This document shows, one piece after another, positions 1-9,295 of a stretch of DNA of 54,913 bases. The first letter of the stretch is position 1. The number at the start of each line of letters is the position of its first letter. Below the pieces are notes generated by a model. The model saw only the letters and a program-made list of their open reading frames with translations, did not search any database and was not told the DNA's origin. The stretch comes from Firmicutes bacterium UBA5493. Its GTDB lineage: Bacteria; Bacillota; Limnochordia; Darwinibacteriales; Darwinibacteriaceae. A program made the position numbers and the translations under genes. The stretch covers positions 1-54,913 of the forward strand of contig DIPH01000004.1 in the NCBI GenBank assembly GCA_002424045.1. The letters run 5' to 3'.

Positions 1-1
1 G

Positions 2-1081
2 TCAAATAGCCTGGGGAAAAACAAAAATGCACAATTAATCAAGGACGAGGCTGACCGCAACCAGATCAACCTCTACATGATGACCAAGCAGATTGGTCGC
101 AATCCCAAGGTGGCAGAAAAAATTGCCGAAGTAGGCATTAAAAAGGCAGTAGCAGTAGATCCTTGGGAGGCCCTGTCCTTGGCTAAGCATGGAATTAGAA
201 TAGGAAATGTAGGGCACTTGGTACAGGTACCATCTGCTATGATTGCAGAAGTCTTGGCCGTAAACCCCGAAGTTGTAACCGTATTTTCAGTAGAAAAAGC
301 CCAGCAGATTTCTTTAGAGGCCACAAAGCAGAACAAGGTACAAGATATATTGTTGAAAGTTGTGGATCCTGAAGACTTCATTTATGAGGGACAAGAGGGA
401 GGAGTTTCCCTAGCGACACTTGCAGTTTCGGCCCGTGAGATCATGAAGTATCCTGGGGTGAATATAGTCGGAGTTACTGCCTTCCCTTGCTTTTTGTACA
501 ATGAGGAGAAACACATAGTTGAAGGCACGCCAAATTCAAGGACTTTGATCCAGGGGGCAAGACTCTTAGAAAAGGAACTTGGCTTAAACCTGACGCAGAT
601 CAATGCACCTAGCGCTAATTCGGTGACTTCCATATCGATGATCAAAGAGCTAGGTGCAACACATGGAGAGCCAGGTCACGCCTTTACGGGTACCATTCCC
701 ATTAACTCGCAGCACGATCAGCCTGAAACTCCAGCCTTAGTTTACGTCAGCGAAATATCCCATTGTCTTGATGGAAAGGCGTATGCCTTTGGCGGTGGGT
801 TTTATCGCAGAGGCAACGTGAGAAAGGCCATGGTAGGATCTAGCTTCGAACAAGCTTTGGGCAATGTACTAGAAGTAGCGAAGGTATCCCCTTCGAGCAT
901 CGATTACTATGGCGAATTGATGCTTAAAGGCCATCAAGTGCGTGTAGGTGATACAGTAGTTTACGCCTTTAGAACCCAAATTTTCGTGACTCGATCGGAA
1001 GTAGCCGTGGTGGAGGGAATAGGCGCAGATGATCCGCGAATTGTAGGAATCTATGATAGTCTTGGCAATTTACTCAGGTAA
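2..1081 (+). CDS. yhfX: YhfX-like PLP-dependent (alanine racemase-fold) protein, 5' partial
   Basis: The reading frame is open from base 2 and the gene is cut by the window edge; 359 residues are visible. The segment NLYMMTKQIGRNP and the end IVGIYDSLGNLLR match the YhfX family, which has the fold-type III PLP barrel of alanine racemases; the Lys of MTKQ is the expected PLP lysine. An ATG at 77 exists, but the conserved sequence continues upstream of it, so it is an internal Met. The substrate of YhfX is not established. The gene runs 10 bases ahead of a yhfW-like gene and then HPr and enzyme I, so it is probably the distal part of a yhf-type operon whose upstream genes lie outside the window. 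Family assignment is good; biochemical role unknown. Confidence 0.85.
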   Translation, partial: SNSLGKNKNAQLIKDEADRNQINLYMMTKQIGRNPKVAEKIAEVGIKKAVAVDPWEALSLAKHGIRIGNVGHLVQVPSAMIAEVLAVNPEVVTVFSVEKAQQISLEATKQNKVQDILLKVVDPEDFIYEGQEGGVSLATLAVSAREIMKYPGVNIVGVTAFPCFLYNEEKHIVEGTPNSRTLIQGARLLEKELGLNLTQINAPSANSVTSISMIKELGATHGEPGHAFTGTIPINSQHDQPETPALVYVSEISHCLDGKAYAFGGGFYRRGNVRKAMVGSSFEQALGNVLEVAKVSPSSIDYYGELMLKGHQVRVGDTVVYAFRTQIFVTRSEVAVVEGIGADDPRIVGIYDSLGNLLR

Positions 1082-1091
1082 AGGTGATCGA

Positions 1092-2300
1092 ATGAAGCGG
1101 GCGATATTGGTAGTTGTGGACAGCCTAGGAATAGGGCAAATGGATGACGTTGTTGAGTGCAGACCTCAGGATGTGGGGGCAGATACCTTTCGGCATATTT
1201 TGGATACGATCAGAGAAATCGAGATACCGAATTTTGAAAAGCTCGGAATTAACAAGCTCCTTCATCATAAGAGACTACAGAATATAGATAATATGGGAAG
1301 CTATGGTATCCTAAATCTTGAGCATCAAGGTGCAGATAGTTATCTGGGGCACCAAGAAATCATGGGTAGCAAACCGAAAGAGCCATTGCTGGTACCCTTT
1401 TCTTTCTACAAAGACATGGTGGTAGAAAAGCTGATTAACGAAGGACATAAGGTAACATGTCTTGAAAAAGACAGACCCTACATTCTCGTTGATGACTTCG
1501 TGATTGTGGCGGATAACATTGAAACGGATTATGGGCAGATTTACAATGTGACAGGCCCCCTGGATGATATTTCCTTCGACAAAATTATCGAGATTGGCGA
1601 AAAGGTTCGATCCGTCGTAAAAGTTAACAGAGTCATAGCCCTTGGAGGCGAAGGGGTCAGCCTAAGTCGAATTTTAGAGAGCATCGAAGAGAGAGATGAT
1701 GGCCTGGTAGGCGTTAATTCGCCAAAATCAGGGGTATATAATCAGGGCTATTTGAGCAGACACTTAGGCTACGGGGTCAATCCACAGACTCAAGTAAGCA
1801 CCTTATTAGCTAAAAGTAACTATGAGGTTATCCTAATTGGAAAAATGCAAGATGTAATAGAATGCGAACATGCCACGAAGATTCCAAAAGTAGATACGGA
1901 GCAAGTGATGACATCTATTATAGAAGTCATGCAACAAGCAACAACGGGGATGATTGCGGCTACGGTTCAAGAGACGGATCTTGCTGGCCATGCACAAGAT
2001 CCCCAGAAGTATGCAGAGAAGCTCATGATCGTTGACAAGTATCTCGGGGACATTATCGAAGGGATGAACGATGAAGATATGCTTCTTGTCACAGCCGATC
2101 ATGGCAACGATCCCACCATAGGATTTAGGCAACACACAAGGGAGAAGACATTCTTATTAGTGTATGGAAGAAAACTCAGGCCTGTAGATTTGGGAGAAAG
2201 AAGCACGCTGTCGGATATAGCGGCTACCATTGCAGACTATTTTGGTGTGGGTAACACTGAAAACGGCAGTAGTTTTCTGAACATCATCATGGTGTCCTGA
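1092..2300 (+). CDS. yhfW: YhfW-like phosphopentomutase/alkaline phosphatase superfamily protein
   Basis: The 402-residue product starts MKRAILVVVDSLGIGQMDD, the metal-binding Asp region of DeoB-like phosphopentomutases. It ends with the matching metal motifs TADHGNDP and a following His (RQHTREKT). The internal sequence and lack of close DeoB similarity fit the YhfW subfamily found beside yhfX. The family is expected to bind two Mn ions and to move or remove a phosphate on a pentose-like sugar; the real substrate is unknown. The ATG at 1092 is preferred to one at 1053, because 1053 lies inside yhfX and AAGGTG precedes 1092. It is part of the same operon as yhfX, ptsH and ptsI. Confidence 0.82.
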   Translation: MKRAILVVVDSLGIGQMDDVVECRPQDVGADTFRHILDTIREIEIPNFEKLGINKLLHHKRLQNIDNMGSYGILNLEHQGADSYLGHQEIMGSKPKEPLLVPFSFYKDMVVEKLINEGHKVTCLEKDRPYILVDDFVIVADNIETDYGQIYNVTGPLDDISFDKIIEIGEKVRSVVKVNRVIALGGEGVSLSRILESIEERDDGLVGVNSPKSGVYNQGYLSRHLGYGVNPQTQVSTLLAKSNYEVILIGKMQDVIECEHATKIPKVDTEQVMTSIIEVMQQATTGMIAATVQETDLAGHAQDPQKYAEKLMIVDKYLGDIIEGMNDEDMLLVTADHGNDPTIGFRQHTREKTFLLVYGRKLRPVDLGERSTLSDIAATIADYFGVGNTENGSSFLNIIMVS

Positions 2301-2349
2301 GACAATTTATCCGGTATTCATAATTGAAACACGATTGAGGAGAGAGATT

Positions 2350-2613
2350 ATGGAAAAAGTTGCACTTGTTATAACTGCAGCTTCAGGTCTTCATGCTAGG
2401 CCAGCTGGTCTTTTTGTGAAAACAGCGGCGCAGTTTGTTTCGAGCATAAAAATTTCTAAGGGCGAAAAAGAAGTCAATGGAAAGAGCCCCTTGGCCCTTA
2501 TGACTCTTGGGGCTAAACAAGGTGATAGTGTGACGATCACCGCGGAAGGCCTCGACGAAAAGGAAGCGATCCAAGCCTTTGTAGAGCTTTTTGAAAGGGG
2601 CTTTGAAGAATAA
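2350..2613 (+). CDS. ptsH: Phosphocarrier protein HPr
   Basis: An 87-residue HPr with the histidine site GLHARPAG (His15) and the regulatory serine in NGKSP (Ser46). His15 accepts phosphate from enzyme I and passes it to enzyme IIA. Ser46 is the target of HPr kinase/phosphorylase in low-GC Gram-positive bacteria, where HPr-Ser-P is the corepressor of CcpA. The start at 2350 follows GAGGAGAGAG; a longer reading from 2335 would begin before this site. It lies 49 bases after yhfW and 24 before ptsI, so all four genes are probably co-transcribed. No enzyme II gene is visible in the window. Confidence 0.93.
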   Translation: MEKVALVITAASGLHARPAGLFVKTAAQFVSSIKISKGEKEVNGKSPLALMTLGAKQGDSVTITAEGLDEKEAIQAFVELFERGFEE

Positions 2614-2637
2614 AATCCCTAGTGGGGGGTGTACTAG

Positions 2638-4272
2638 ATGGTGACACTAGAAGGCATTGCGTCTTCTAAGGGAATCGGTATGGGCTGTGTTTTCATCAAG
2701 GAGGAAACCAGCCCTGTGATTGAAAAGAAGAAGGTTCAATCCGTTGACGCGGAGATTCAACGACTAGAAAACGCAAAGCTTGAAGCGGTTGGGCAGCTTG
2801 TCGCATTACAACGACAGGCCCGTGAAAACATTGGCGAGAGCGAAGCTGCAATCTTTGAAGCACATCAGATGATGCTCCAAGATGAAAGCTTCATGGGTCG
2901 AATTGCCGCCATCATTTCAGACGAAGGAATTAACGCGGAATACGCCCTTAAGCTCACGGAACAGGAATTCGTCTCTATCTTTGCTTCCATGGATGATGCT
3001 TATATGCAGGAGAGAGCTGCGGACATTAGAGATATTTCTAAGCGACTTATGGACTGTATAACGGGAAGCATAGAGCAATCCTTAGCTGATTTACCAGAAC
3101 CTGTAATTATAGTGGCCAAAGACCTGCTTCCCTCGGATACCGTTCAAATGGATCGGAAAAAGGTACTTGGTGTCGTGACCGAGCAGGGAGGGGCGATGTC
3201 CCATCTTTCCATTTTGGCCCGGACGATGCAGATTCCCGCAGTTGCGGGCGTGGGAGATATACTAGCCACGATTGAGCCTGGAGATTTCATTATTGTTCAT
3301 GGTGATGCCGGTCAAGTGATCGTGAACCCCGATGAGACCGAGAAGGGCTTGTGGCAAGAGAGGCAAAGGGAATATGGGAAACGGCAAGAGGCGCTAAAAG
3401 CACTAAAGGGCACCAAAAGCCAAACGAAGGATGGGGTGGAGATCCGGGTTGCTGCTAACATTGGAACCCCAGGTGATGTAGCTGATGTCATAGATAATGA
3501 TGCAGAAGGAATTGGCTTGTTTCGCACGGAGTACTTGTATATGCAAAGCGATGCAGCACCTAGTGAGGATACCCAGTTTGCAGCATATAAAACGGTTTTA
3601 GAACAGATGGCTAATAAGCCGGTGGTTATTCGCACCCTAGATGTGGGTGGGGACAAGGAGATATCCTATTTGCAGATTCCTAAGGAGGACAATCCGTTTT
3701 TGGGTTATCGGGGGATCAGGGTGAGTTTAGGGCAAACTGATATTTTCAAGACCCAGCTTAGGGCACTATTCAGGGCTAGCGTTTATGGAAAGCTTGGAAT
3801 AATGTTTCCTATGATCTCAACCCTAGAAGAGCTCTACGAAGCAAAGAAGCTGGTGGAAGAAGTGAAAGCCGAACTTACACGTGAAGGGATTTCCTTTCGG
3901 CAGGATGTGGAGATCGGGATGATGATTGAAACACCGGCTGCTGCCCTGACCACCCACCTTTTAGCGAAGGAAGTAGATTTTTTTAGCGTTGGTACCAATG
4001 ATCTTACCCAATACACCATCGCAGTGGATCGCATGAACACCAAAGTAGCACGCCTTTATAATACTCATCATCCAGCGGTGTTGCACTTAGTTGAGATGAC
4101 CATTGAAAACGGACATAAAGAAGGCATTTGGGTGGGTATTTGCGGTGAGGCTGCCGCAGATCCATCTCTAGTCGAGACGTTTGTAAATATGGGGGTCGAT
4201 GAGTTAAGTGTTAGGCCTAGAGCTGTACTTGAGGTACGTGGGCAGATTCAAGAGATATCCCTTCAAAGATAA
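2638..4272 (+). CDS. ptsI: Phosphoenolpyruvate-protein phosphotransferase (enzyme I)
   Basis: Cytoplasmic enzyme I of the PTS, 544 residues, slightly shorter than the usual 570-575. It shows the N-terminal HPr-binding domain, the swivelling phosphohistidine domain with GGAMSHLSILAR (His189, the same number as in E. coli) and the C-terminal PEP-binding barrel with GLFRTEYLY, SVGTNDLTQY and the GICGE loop holding the catalytic Cys. It takes phosphate from PEP and gives it to HPr. The gene follows ptsH and is closed by a strong hairpin. Being next to yhfXW rather than to an enzyme II operon is unusual. Confidence 0.95.
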   Translation: MVTLEGIASSKGIGMGCVFIKEETSPVIEKKKVQSVDAEIQRLENAKLEAVGQLVALQRQARENIGESEAAIFEAHQMMLQDESFMGRIAAIISDEGINAEYALKLTEQEFVSIFASMDDAYMQERAADIRDISKRLMDCITGSIEQSLADLPEPVIIVAKDLLPSDTVQMDRKKVLGVVTEQGGAMSHLSILARTMQIPAVAGVGDILATIEPGDFIIVHGDAGQVIVNPDETEKGLWQERQREYGKRQEALKALKGTKSQTKDGVEIRVAANIGTPGDVADVIDNDAEGIGLFRTEYLYMQSDAAPSEDTQFAAYKTVLEQMANKPVVIRTLDVGGDKEISYLQIPKEDNPFLGYRGIRVSLGQTDIFKTQLRALFRASVYGKLGIMFPMISTLEELYEAKKLVEEVKAELTREGISFRQDVEIGMMIETPAAALTTHLLAKEVDFFSVGTNDLTQYTIAVDRMNTKVARLYNTHHPAVLHLVEMTIENGHKEGIWVGICGEAAADPSLVETFVNMGVDELSVRPRAVLEVRGQIQEISLQR

Positions 4273-4276
4273 GGAT

Positions 4277-4318
4277 CAAGAAAGGGTCAAGACCAATAAT
4301 GGTCTTGACCCTTTCTTG
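4277..4318 (+). terminator. Strong 18-bp hairpin after ptsI
   Basis: Perfect inverted repeat with arms 4277-4294 and 4301-4318 and a six-base loop (AATAAT). It starts four bases after the ptsI stop. There is no separate T run after the stem, although the 3' arm contains CTTTCTT. It can work as a terminator or as a 3' mRNA stabiliser. Confidence 0.75.
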
Positions 4319-4350
4319 TGGTGCCCATTTTCCCGCCCCACTCCTGCCTT

Positions 4351-4475
4351 TAGTTGCACTGAGCAACTATAAGAACCAATTCAGTGTCATTTATAGTAAA
4401 ATAACGTCACTGAATATTTGTTTTTGAGGCAGGATTTTAGCTAATTGAGGGGAACATTTTGTTTAGAGCAACTAT
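4351..4475 (+). promoter_or_regulatory. Operator-like repeats upstream of the ABC operon
   Basis: A perfect inverted repeat TAGTTGC-ACTGA-GCAACTA occupies 4351-4369. The half site GCAACTAT recurs at 4468-4475. Between them an imperfect 33-base dyad (4381-4413) has TCAGTG and CACTGA ends. These sit 70-200 bases before the first gene of the operon, where a repressor site is expected. The ROK-family regulator at the end of the same operon is the obvious candidate ligand-responsive protein, but that link is inference. I could not place a convincing -35/-10 pair. Confidence 0.45.
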
Positions 4476-4545
4476 CCAGGAGGTGAGCCTTTCTATACGG
4501 TCTAGTTTGATTGTCGCGTGGTAAGAATCTAAAGGAGGAATATTC

Positions 4546-5526
4546 ATGAAAAGATCAATGCTGACTCTGATTGTATTGACCTTAGTTTTGTCTCTGGCTA
4601 GTACCGCGGTCTTGGCGCAAAGTGGGAGAGTGGCCATTTGGAGTGCTGCGTCCGAAGAAGAAGCACAAGCTTTAGCTGAGGAATTCAGAACACTGTATCC
4701 AAACATCATCGTTGACATTATCCGAGCTGGTTCAGGCGAATTAATCACCAGATTGATGGCTGAGTCTCCAAGGCCAAGTGGCGATATCTTACTAGGTATT
4801 GCTAAAGAGTCTTTAGATGCGGTCTATGATTCCTTAGTGCCTTATAAAGCCAAGAATCATGACGAGATTCCTGCAACCGTACGCGATAATGCAGAAATCC
4901 CCGCATATTATGGTTTTTCCATGCCTTTGCAGGCGTTTATGATTAACACGGACCTGTTAAAACCGGAAGACTACCCCTTGAGCTGGGATGACTTGACTGA
5001 TGAGAAGTATAGAGGCGAGATTATTTTGGCCAATCCCGCACTTTCGGGCTCTGCCTATGCACAGCTGTACATGATGTATGATCTCTATGGGTTTGATTTT
5101 GCCGTAGATGTTGCCAAAAATGCAGTATTCACAGCTTCTTCCACCATGGTGCCTGAATCTGTGGCCCGGGGAGAATATGCCATTGGAATTACTGGTGAAA
5201 GCAATATTGCTCAACATATCACCGATGGTTCCCCAGTCATCGCTATTTATCCCGAAGAAGGAACCGGTGCCCGCTTTGACGGATCCGCCATATTAAAGGG
5301 CGGCCCCAACACAGAGAATGCTAAGTTATTCATGGATTATCTGACTTCCGAACAAGCCTATCGGACAATCTATGAAACCCGTTCACGGCGTGTGGTTCAT
5401 CCGGCCATACCTGGACCTGGTCCATTGCCAGGCCTTGACGAAATCGTTCTGCGCGAATACGACGCTAATGAGGCTGCCGAAATCCGCGAAGACTTAACCA
5501 TGCGTTTCTCAGACAAGGTATTTTAG
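4546..5526 (+). CDS. ABC transporter substrate-binding protein (AfuA/FbpA-like, family 1)
   Basis: A 326-residue exported binding protein. The first 25 residues form a signal peptide (KR, then a hydrophobic stretch, ending TAVLAQ). The mature part starts GRVAIWSAASEEEAQALA, the typical first strand of the AfuA/FbpA/IdiA group, with ITGESNIAQ and GGPNTENAKLF near the C-terminus as in this group. AAAGGAGGA precedes the ATG. This group binds ferric iron, 2-aminoethylphosphonate or hexose phosphates. The sugar phosphate isomerase and ROK regulator downstream favour a phosphorylated or related sugar, but the ligand cannot be read from sequence. First gene of the operon 4546-10510. Confidence 0.85.
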   Translation: MKRSMLTLIVLTLVLSLASTAVLAQSGRVAIWSAASEEEAQALAEEFRTLYPNIIVDIIRAGSGELITRLMAESPRPSGDILLGIAKESLDAVYDSLVPYKAKNHDEIPATVRDNAEIPAYYGFSMPLQAFMINTDLLKPEDYPLSWDDLTDEKYRGEIILANPALSGSAYAQLYMMYDLYGFDFAVDVAKNAVFTASSTMVPESVARGEYAIGITGESNIAQHITDGSPVIAIYPEEGTGARFDGSAILKGGPNTENAKLFMDYLTSEQAYRTIYETRSRRVVHPAIPGPGPLPGLDEIVLREYDANEAAEIREDLTMRFSDKVF

Positions 5527-5598
5527 AGCTACACAGCATTTGGCACCACACAAGAATCTAGCCTGGAGTGATCCGGGCTAGATTTAGGAGGTAACTTT

Positions 5599-6714
5599 AT
5601 GAGTTCAAGCATTTCATACAAAGATGTCAAAAAGACGTTCACAGGCAGTCAGGTGGTCCATGCCCTGAAGAAAGTGTCATTCAAAATAGAACCCGGAGAA
5701 CTCTTTTGTCTGCTTGGCCCAAGTGGGTGCGGAAAAACCACTCTCCTCCGTTGTACGGCAGGCTTGGAGAGTCTCACGTCCGGTCGGATATTCTACGATG
5801 AGACAGATGTAACAACCATACCGCCTTTTAGACGAAACATCGGCATGGTTTTCCAGAGCTTTGCTTTATATCCTCACATGAATGTTTTTGAGAATGTAGC
5901 GTATGGTCTACGTGTCAGAGGCGTCGATGAGAGTACTGTGAAAAGTAAGGTTACGCAGATCATGGACTTGGTTGGTTTACCGGACGTTCTAGAACGTAAT
6001 CCCAGCCCTACGGCTCTCTCTGGGGGCCAGCAACAGCGTGTGGCAGTTGCCCGTGCTCTGGTCTATGATCCGCAAATATTGCTCTTGGATGAGCCCTTAG
6101 CCAACTTAGATGCTAAGCTGAGAAGACATATGCGTGCAGAGATCAGGCGCATTCAAAAGATCACGAATGTCACTACCATTTTCGTTACGCACGATCAAGA
6201 AGAAGCCATGGCCATCGGAGACCGCTTGGCGATTATGAGGGATGGGCTTATTGAACAGATCGGTTCTTCTGATGAGATCTATCATAATCCTAATAACGCA
6301 TTTGTCTCGAATTTTATCGGTAAAATGAACTTTTTCTCTGGTCAGATCACCTCTACACAGGGTGAGAGGTACACAGTTAAGTTAGGGAAAGAGGATTATA
6401 CGATGAGCTTTACCCCTAAAGTGGCTCCAGATGTGGCTGTCTCCGAGGGAGATCGGGTCACAGTAGGATTCAGACCTGAACATCTTAAGATCAAGCCTGT
6501 GTCCACAAATGGAGAAATGCAGGGAAGAGTCCGCATTATTCAGCATTTGGGCCAAGTTATCCGTTATGAAGTGGTCATTGAGGAACAGGGCCAAGAGAGA
6601 ACCATCGAAATAGATATGCTTGGTCTGGTTCGAGGAGTAGGGGAAGGAGATCTCATAGCCATTGAATTTCCGGAACAGGTTGGCTTTTTGTTCGCTGAAG
6701 GAGGCGAAGATTAA
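5599..6714 (+). CDS. ABC transporter ATP-binding protein with TOBE domain
   Basis: A 371-residue importer ATPase. It has Walker A GPSGCGKTT (residues 40-48), Q-loop Gln86, signature LSGGQQQRVAVARAL (from 140), Walker B ILLLDE (160-165) and the switch His198, followed by a regulatory TOBE/OB-fold tail of about 130 residues. This is the MalK/PotA/FbpC-type layout. It lies 72 bases after the binding protein gene and its stop overlaps the permease ATG by one base (TAATG), so the products are translationally coupled. It is the only CUT1-like ATPase in the window, so it could also serve the two sugar permeases further right that lack their own. Confidence 0.92.
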   Translation: MSSSISYKDVKKTFTGSQVVHALKKVSFKIEPGELFCLLGPSGCGKTTLLRCTAGLESLTSGRIFYDETDVTTIPPFRRNIGMVFQSFALYPHMNVFENVAYGLRVRGVDESTVKSKVTQIMDLVGLPDVLERNPSPTALSGGQQQRVAVARALVYDPQILLLDEPLANLDAKLRRHMRAEIRRIQKITNVTTIFVTHDQEEAMAIGDRLAIMRDGLIEQIGSSDEIYHNPNNAFVSNFIGKMNFFSGQITSTQGERYTVKLGKEDYTMSFTPKVAPDVAVSEGDRVTVGFRPEHLKIKPVSTNGEMQGRVRIIQHLGQVIRYEVVIEEQGQERTIEIDMLGLVRGVGEGDLIAIEFPEQVGFLFAEGGED

Positions 6715-8438
6715 TGGCTATGAAGGCAAAGGAAGAAAAACGAGGCCGCTTATCACGGGTGCTCCAAAAGGACTTTACCCCTTACCTGGTATTCAGTATA
6801 CCGTTGATCTTCTTGGTCATCTTCTTGGTGTGGCCTTTATTAACCACTTTAGTGCGGGCGTTTCTTCCGGCGGGTAGAACATTCAGTCTTGGGCCCTTCA
6901 GCCTCGCCAACTTCGAACGTTTCAGCACTTCAAACCTTTATCAGGGCAGTCTGCGCAATTCCTTCATAATTAGCTTTTCTGTTGTGTTCTTCACTTTGTT
7001 AATCGGAGTTCCTATGGGCTATTTTGTGGCCAGGGTAAAAATGCCGTTTAAGAGACTCATCCTGTCCCTTGGAATTTTGCCTGTCATTATGCCGTCCTTT
7101 GTCGGTGCCTTCTCTTGGGTGCTTCTCCTAGGTCGGCAAGGGTTTGCCAGGAGCTACATCAATATGTTCTTGGGGATGTTTGGCATGGAATTACCTTCGA
7201 TCTACGGATTGTTTGGAATTATCTTTACCATGACCCTCACCTATTATCCCTTTGTCTTTTTGCTCAGCTACGGCGCATTTGAAGCAGTGAATCCCTTGTT
7301 GGAAGAAGCAGCTATGCTCATGGGAGCCAAACGCAAACGAATTTTACGCACCATCACTCTGCCCCTTGTGATTCCAAGCGTTGGAGCAGGCGCAATTCTT
7401 GTTTTTATTCGTGCTATGGGGAACTTCGGTATCCCAGCCATGCTTGGGGGCGACCAATATGTCTTGCCCACCTTGATTTATTTCAGGGTGAATGGATTCT
7501 GGGACATCAATGGGGCCTCAGCAATAGCGTTGGTTAGTGTTGCCATCACAGGCGGCGCGCTTTTGCTGCAAAAATTCATCATCAGCAAGAGGGAATATGA
7601 GACAATCAGTGCATCTCGTTCCGAAAATGAGCTACATAGTCACCCCGTTATCCGTATTGTGGCTACTGTGTACTGCGGGATCATCTTGCTGGTCTCTTTA
7701 GCACCGCAAATCACCATGTTTGTCATGTCCTTTTTCACTCGTTGGGGGAGTTCTGGCCCAGAGGGTTTCACCTTGGCCAACTATACGAGAATTCCCACGA
7801 TTGCCTCCCGGCCCATACTAAACTCACTCTTTTTGGCTACAACCGCATCGCTGCTGTGTGCAATTTTGGGGTGCTTGATAGCTTACATCACCGAAAGACG
7901 CAGACCCAAAGGGGCCATTATTTTGGACCTCGCTATCATGGCACCGTTTATTCTGCCTGGAACCGTTGTTTCCGTAGCTTTGATCTCTGGGTTTGGAGGA
8001 GATTCGTGGCTACCCTTGACCGGAACCTTTGCGATCATACTCGTAGCCTACGTCATCCGGAGGACTCCCTATGTGTTCAGATCTGTTGTGGCGAGCTTGT
8101 CACAACTCGATCCCACACTGGAGGAAGCTTCTATGATCGCGGGAGCAAGTTGGCTTTACACTTTTAGACGAGTGAGCTTTCCTTTGATTCTTCCGGGGAT
8201 TATTTCTGGGACAATATTGACCTTTGCCACTTTGCTTCAGGAGTTAAGTACGACGATCTTGCTGTACTCATCTGGAACGCGTACCTTACCCATTCAGATC
8301 TGGGGGGCCGTCGCCGATGGAAAATTCGGTGAGGCCAGTGCCCTTTCGACACTCTTGGTTTTGGTGGTTTTTATCGTCGTTTACGGTATGAATCGTTTTC
8401 TAGGTCAGTCGATCTCGTCAAGTTTTAAGACAGGGTAG
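6714..8438 (+). CDS. ABC transporter permease, fused two-domain (AfuB/FbpB type)
   Basis: A 574-residue integral membrane protein with about twelve predicted helices, made of two homologous permease halves. Each half carries an EAA loop that docks on the ATPase: EEAAMLMGAKRKRIL in the first and EEASMIAGASWLYTF in the second. Fused double permeases are typical of the FbpB/AfuB/PhnU group and agree with the class of the binding protein at 4546. The start overlaps the ATPase stop by one base. A downstream in-frame ATG at 6720 is possible. Confidence 0.9.
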   Translation: MAMKAKEEKRGRLSRVLQKDFTPYLVFSIPLIFLVIFLVWPLLTTLVRAFLPAGRTFSLGPFSLANFERFSTSNLYQGSLRNSFIISFSVVFFTLLIGVPMGYFVARVKMPFKRLILSLGILPVIMPSFVGAFSWVLLLGRQGFARSYINMFLGMFGMELPSIYGLFGIIFTMTLTYYPFVFLLSYGAFEAVNPLLEEAAMLMGAKRKRILRTITLPLVIPSVGAGAILVFIRAMGNFGIPAMLGGDQYVLPTLIYFRVNGFWDINGASAIALVSVAITGGALLLQKFIISKREYETISASRSENELHSHPVIRIVATVYCGIILLVSLAPQITMFVMSFFTRWGSSGPEGFTLANYTRIPTIASRPILNSLFLATTASLLCAILGCLIAYITERRRPKGAIILDLAIMAPFILPGTVVSVALISGFGGDSWLPLTGTFAIILVAYVIRRTPYVFRSVVASLSQLDPTLEEASMIAGASWLYTFRRVSFPLILPGIISGTILTFATLLQELSTTILLYSSGTRTLPIQIWGAVADGKFGEASALSTLLVLVVFIVVYGMNRFLGQSISSSFKTG

Positions 8439-8455
8439 AGTTTGGGGGGAAATTC

Positions 8456-9271
8456 ATGAAACCGAAAATTATGTTTTCAAGCAGAGTGTTTGGAAACGAT
8501 GTGCAAGTTATTTTGGATTACGCGGTAACTGAGGGTTATGATGGTGTTGAGTGGTACCTCAATAGCTTCCGGTTACGGACCAGTAAAAAGCATCGCGAAC
8601 AGTTTTTTGAGAAGCTCGATCAGTATCCGGGGCTCTATTATACCTTTCACCTGCCAACCGTCGATGTGGAACTAGCCCACAGGGAGCCCATAATCTCGGG
8701 GGCCTCCCTAGGCTATTTACAGCTGTATATAGAATATTTGGCGCCTTGGTTTTTGAAACAAGATGTCCCGCCCGTTCTAACCCTCCACGTTGGCTCCAAT
8801 TCCATATCCGTGGAGGAGCTAGACTGGGAGGTTGCCCTGACGAATCTGAAGCAGTTGGGGGATTTTGCTGCTCAAAGAAATGGTGTAGTTTTGTTGGAGA
8901 ATCTTAAAGTTGGCTGGACAACGGATCCAAAAACACACCTACAGATGGCTGACCATGCAGGTCTAGGTATCACCTTTGATACGGGCCATGCCGCTTCCAA
9001 CCCTCTGGTGCGTTCTGGAGAGTTACACCTCGTGGATTATGCAGATGCACTAAGCCAAAAAATCCGGCATGTTCATTTCTACGCCTACGAGAGTTTGGAT
9101 CAAGGTCGGCATATGCCTCCAGAGACATGGATGGATGTGGCTGAGATTTGGAGTAAAGTCGTCGCCTTGCCTGATGCCCAATCCGTTGTATTGGAACTAT
9201 CAACAGAGGAGGAGTTGGCAAAGACGTTCGACCTACTCATGGACAATAAGGACAAGTGGCAGGGGAGGTAG
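8456..9271 (+). CDS. Sugar phosphate isomerase/epimerase family protein (AP-endonuclease-like TIM barrel)
   Basis: A 271-residue soluble protein of the xylose isomerase-like TIM-barrel superfamily. Visible family marks are GYDGVEWYL near the start, the metal-ligand strand VVLLENL, GITFDTGHA, and IRHVHFYAYE. These give the Glu/Asp/His set that binds one divalent metal. Such enzymes isomerise or epimerise sugars, inositols or hydroxypyruvate; the substrate is unknown. It has a good GGGGGA site 17 bases after the permease, so it probably acts on the compound brought in by the transporter. Confidence 0.8.
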   Translation: MKPKIMFSSRVFGNDVQVILDYAVTEGYDGVEWYLNSFRLRTSKKHREQFFEKLDQYPGLYYTFHLPTVDVELAHREPIISGASLGYLQLYIEYLAPWFLKQDVPPVLTLHVGSNSISVEELDWEVALTNLKQLGDFAAQRNGVVLLENLKVGWTTDPKTHLQMADHAGLGITFDTGHAASNPLVRSGELHLVDYADALSQKIRHVHFYAYESLDQGRHMPPETWMDVAEIWSKVVALPDAQSVVLELSTEEELAKTFDLLMDNKDKWQGR

Positions 9272-9295
9272 GAACTGGACTAGACTCTTCTTGAC

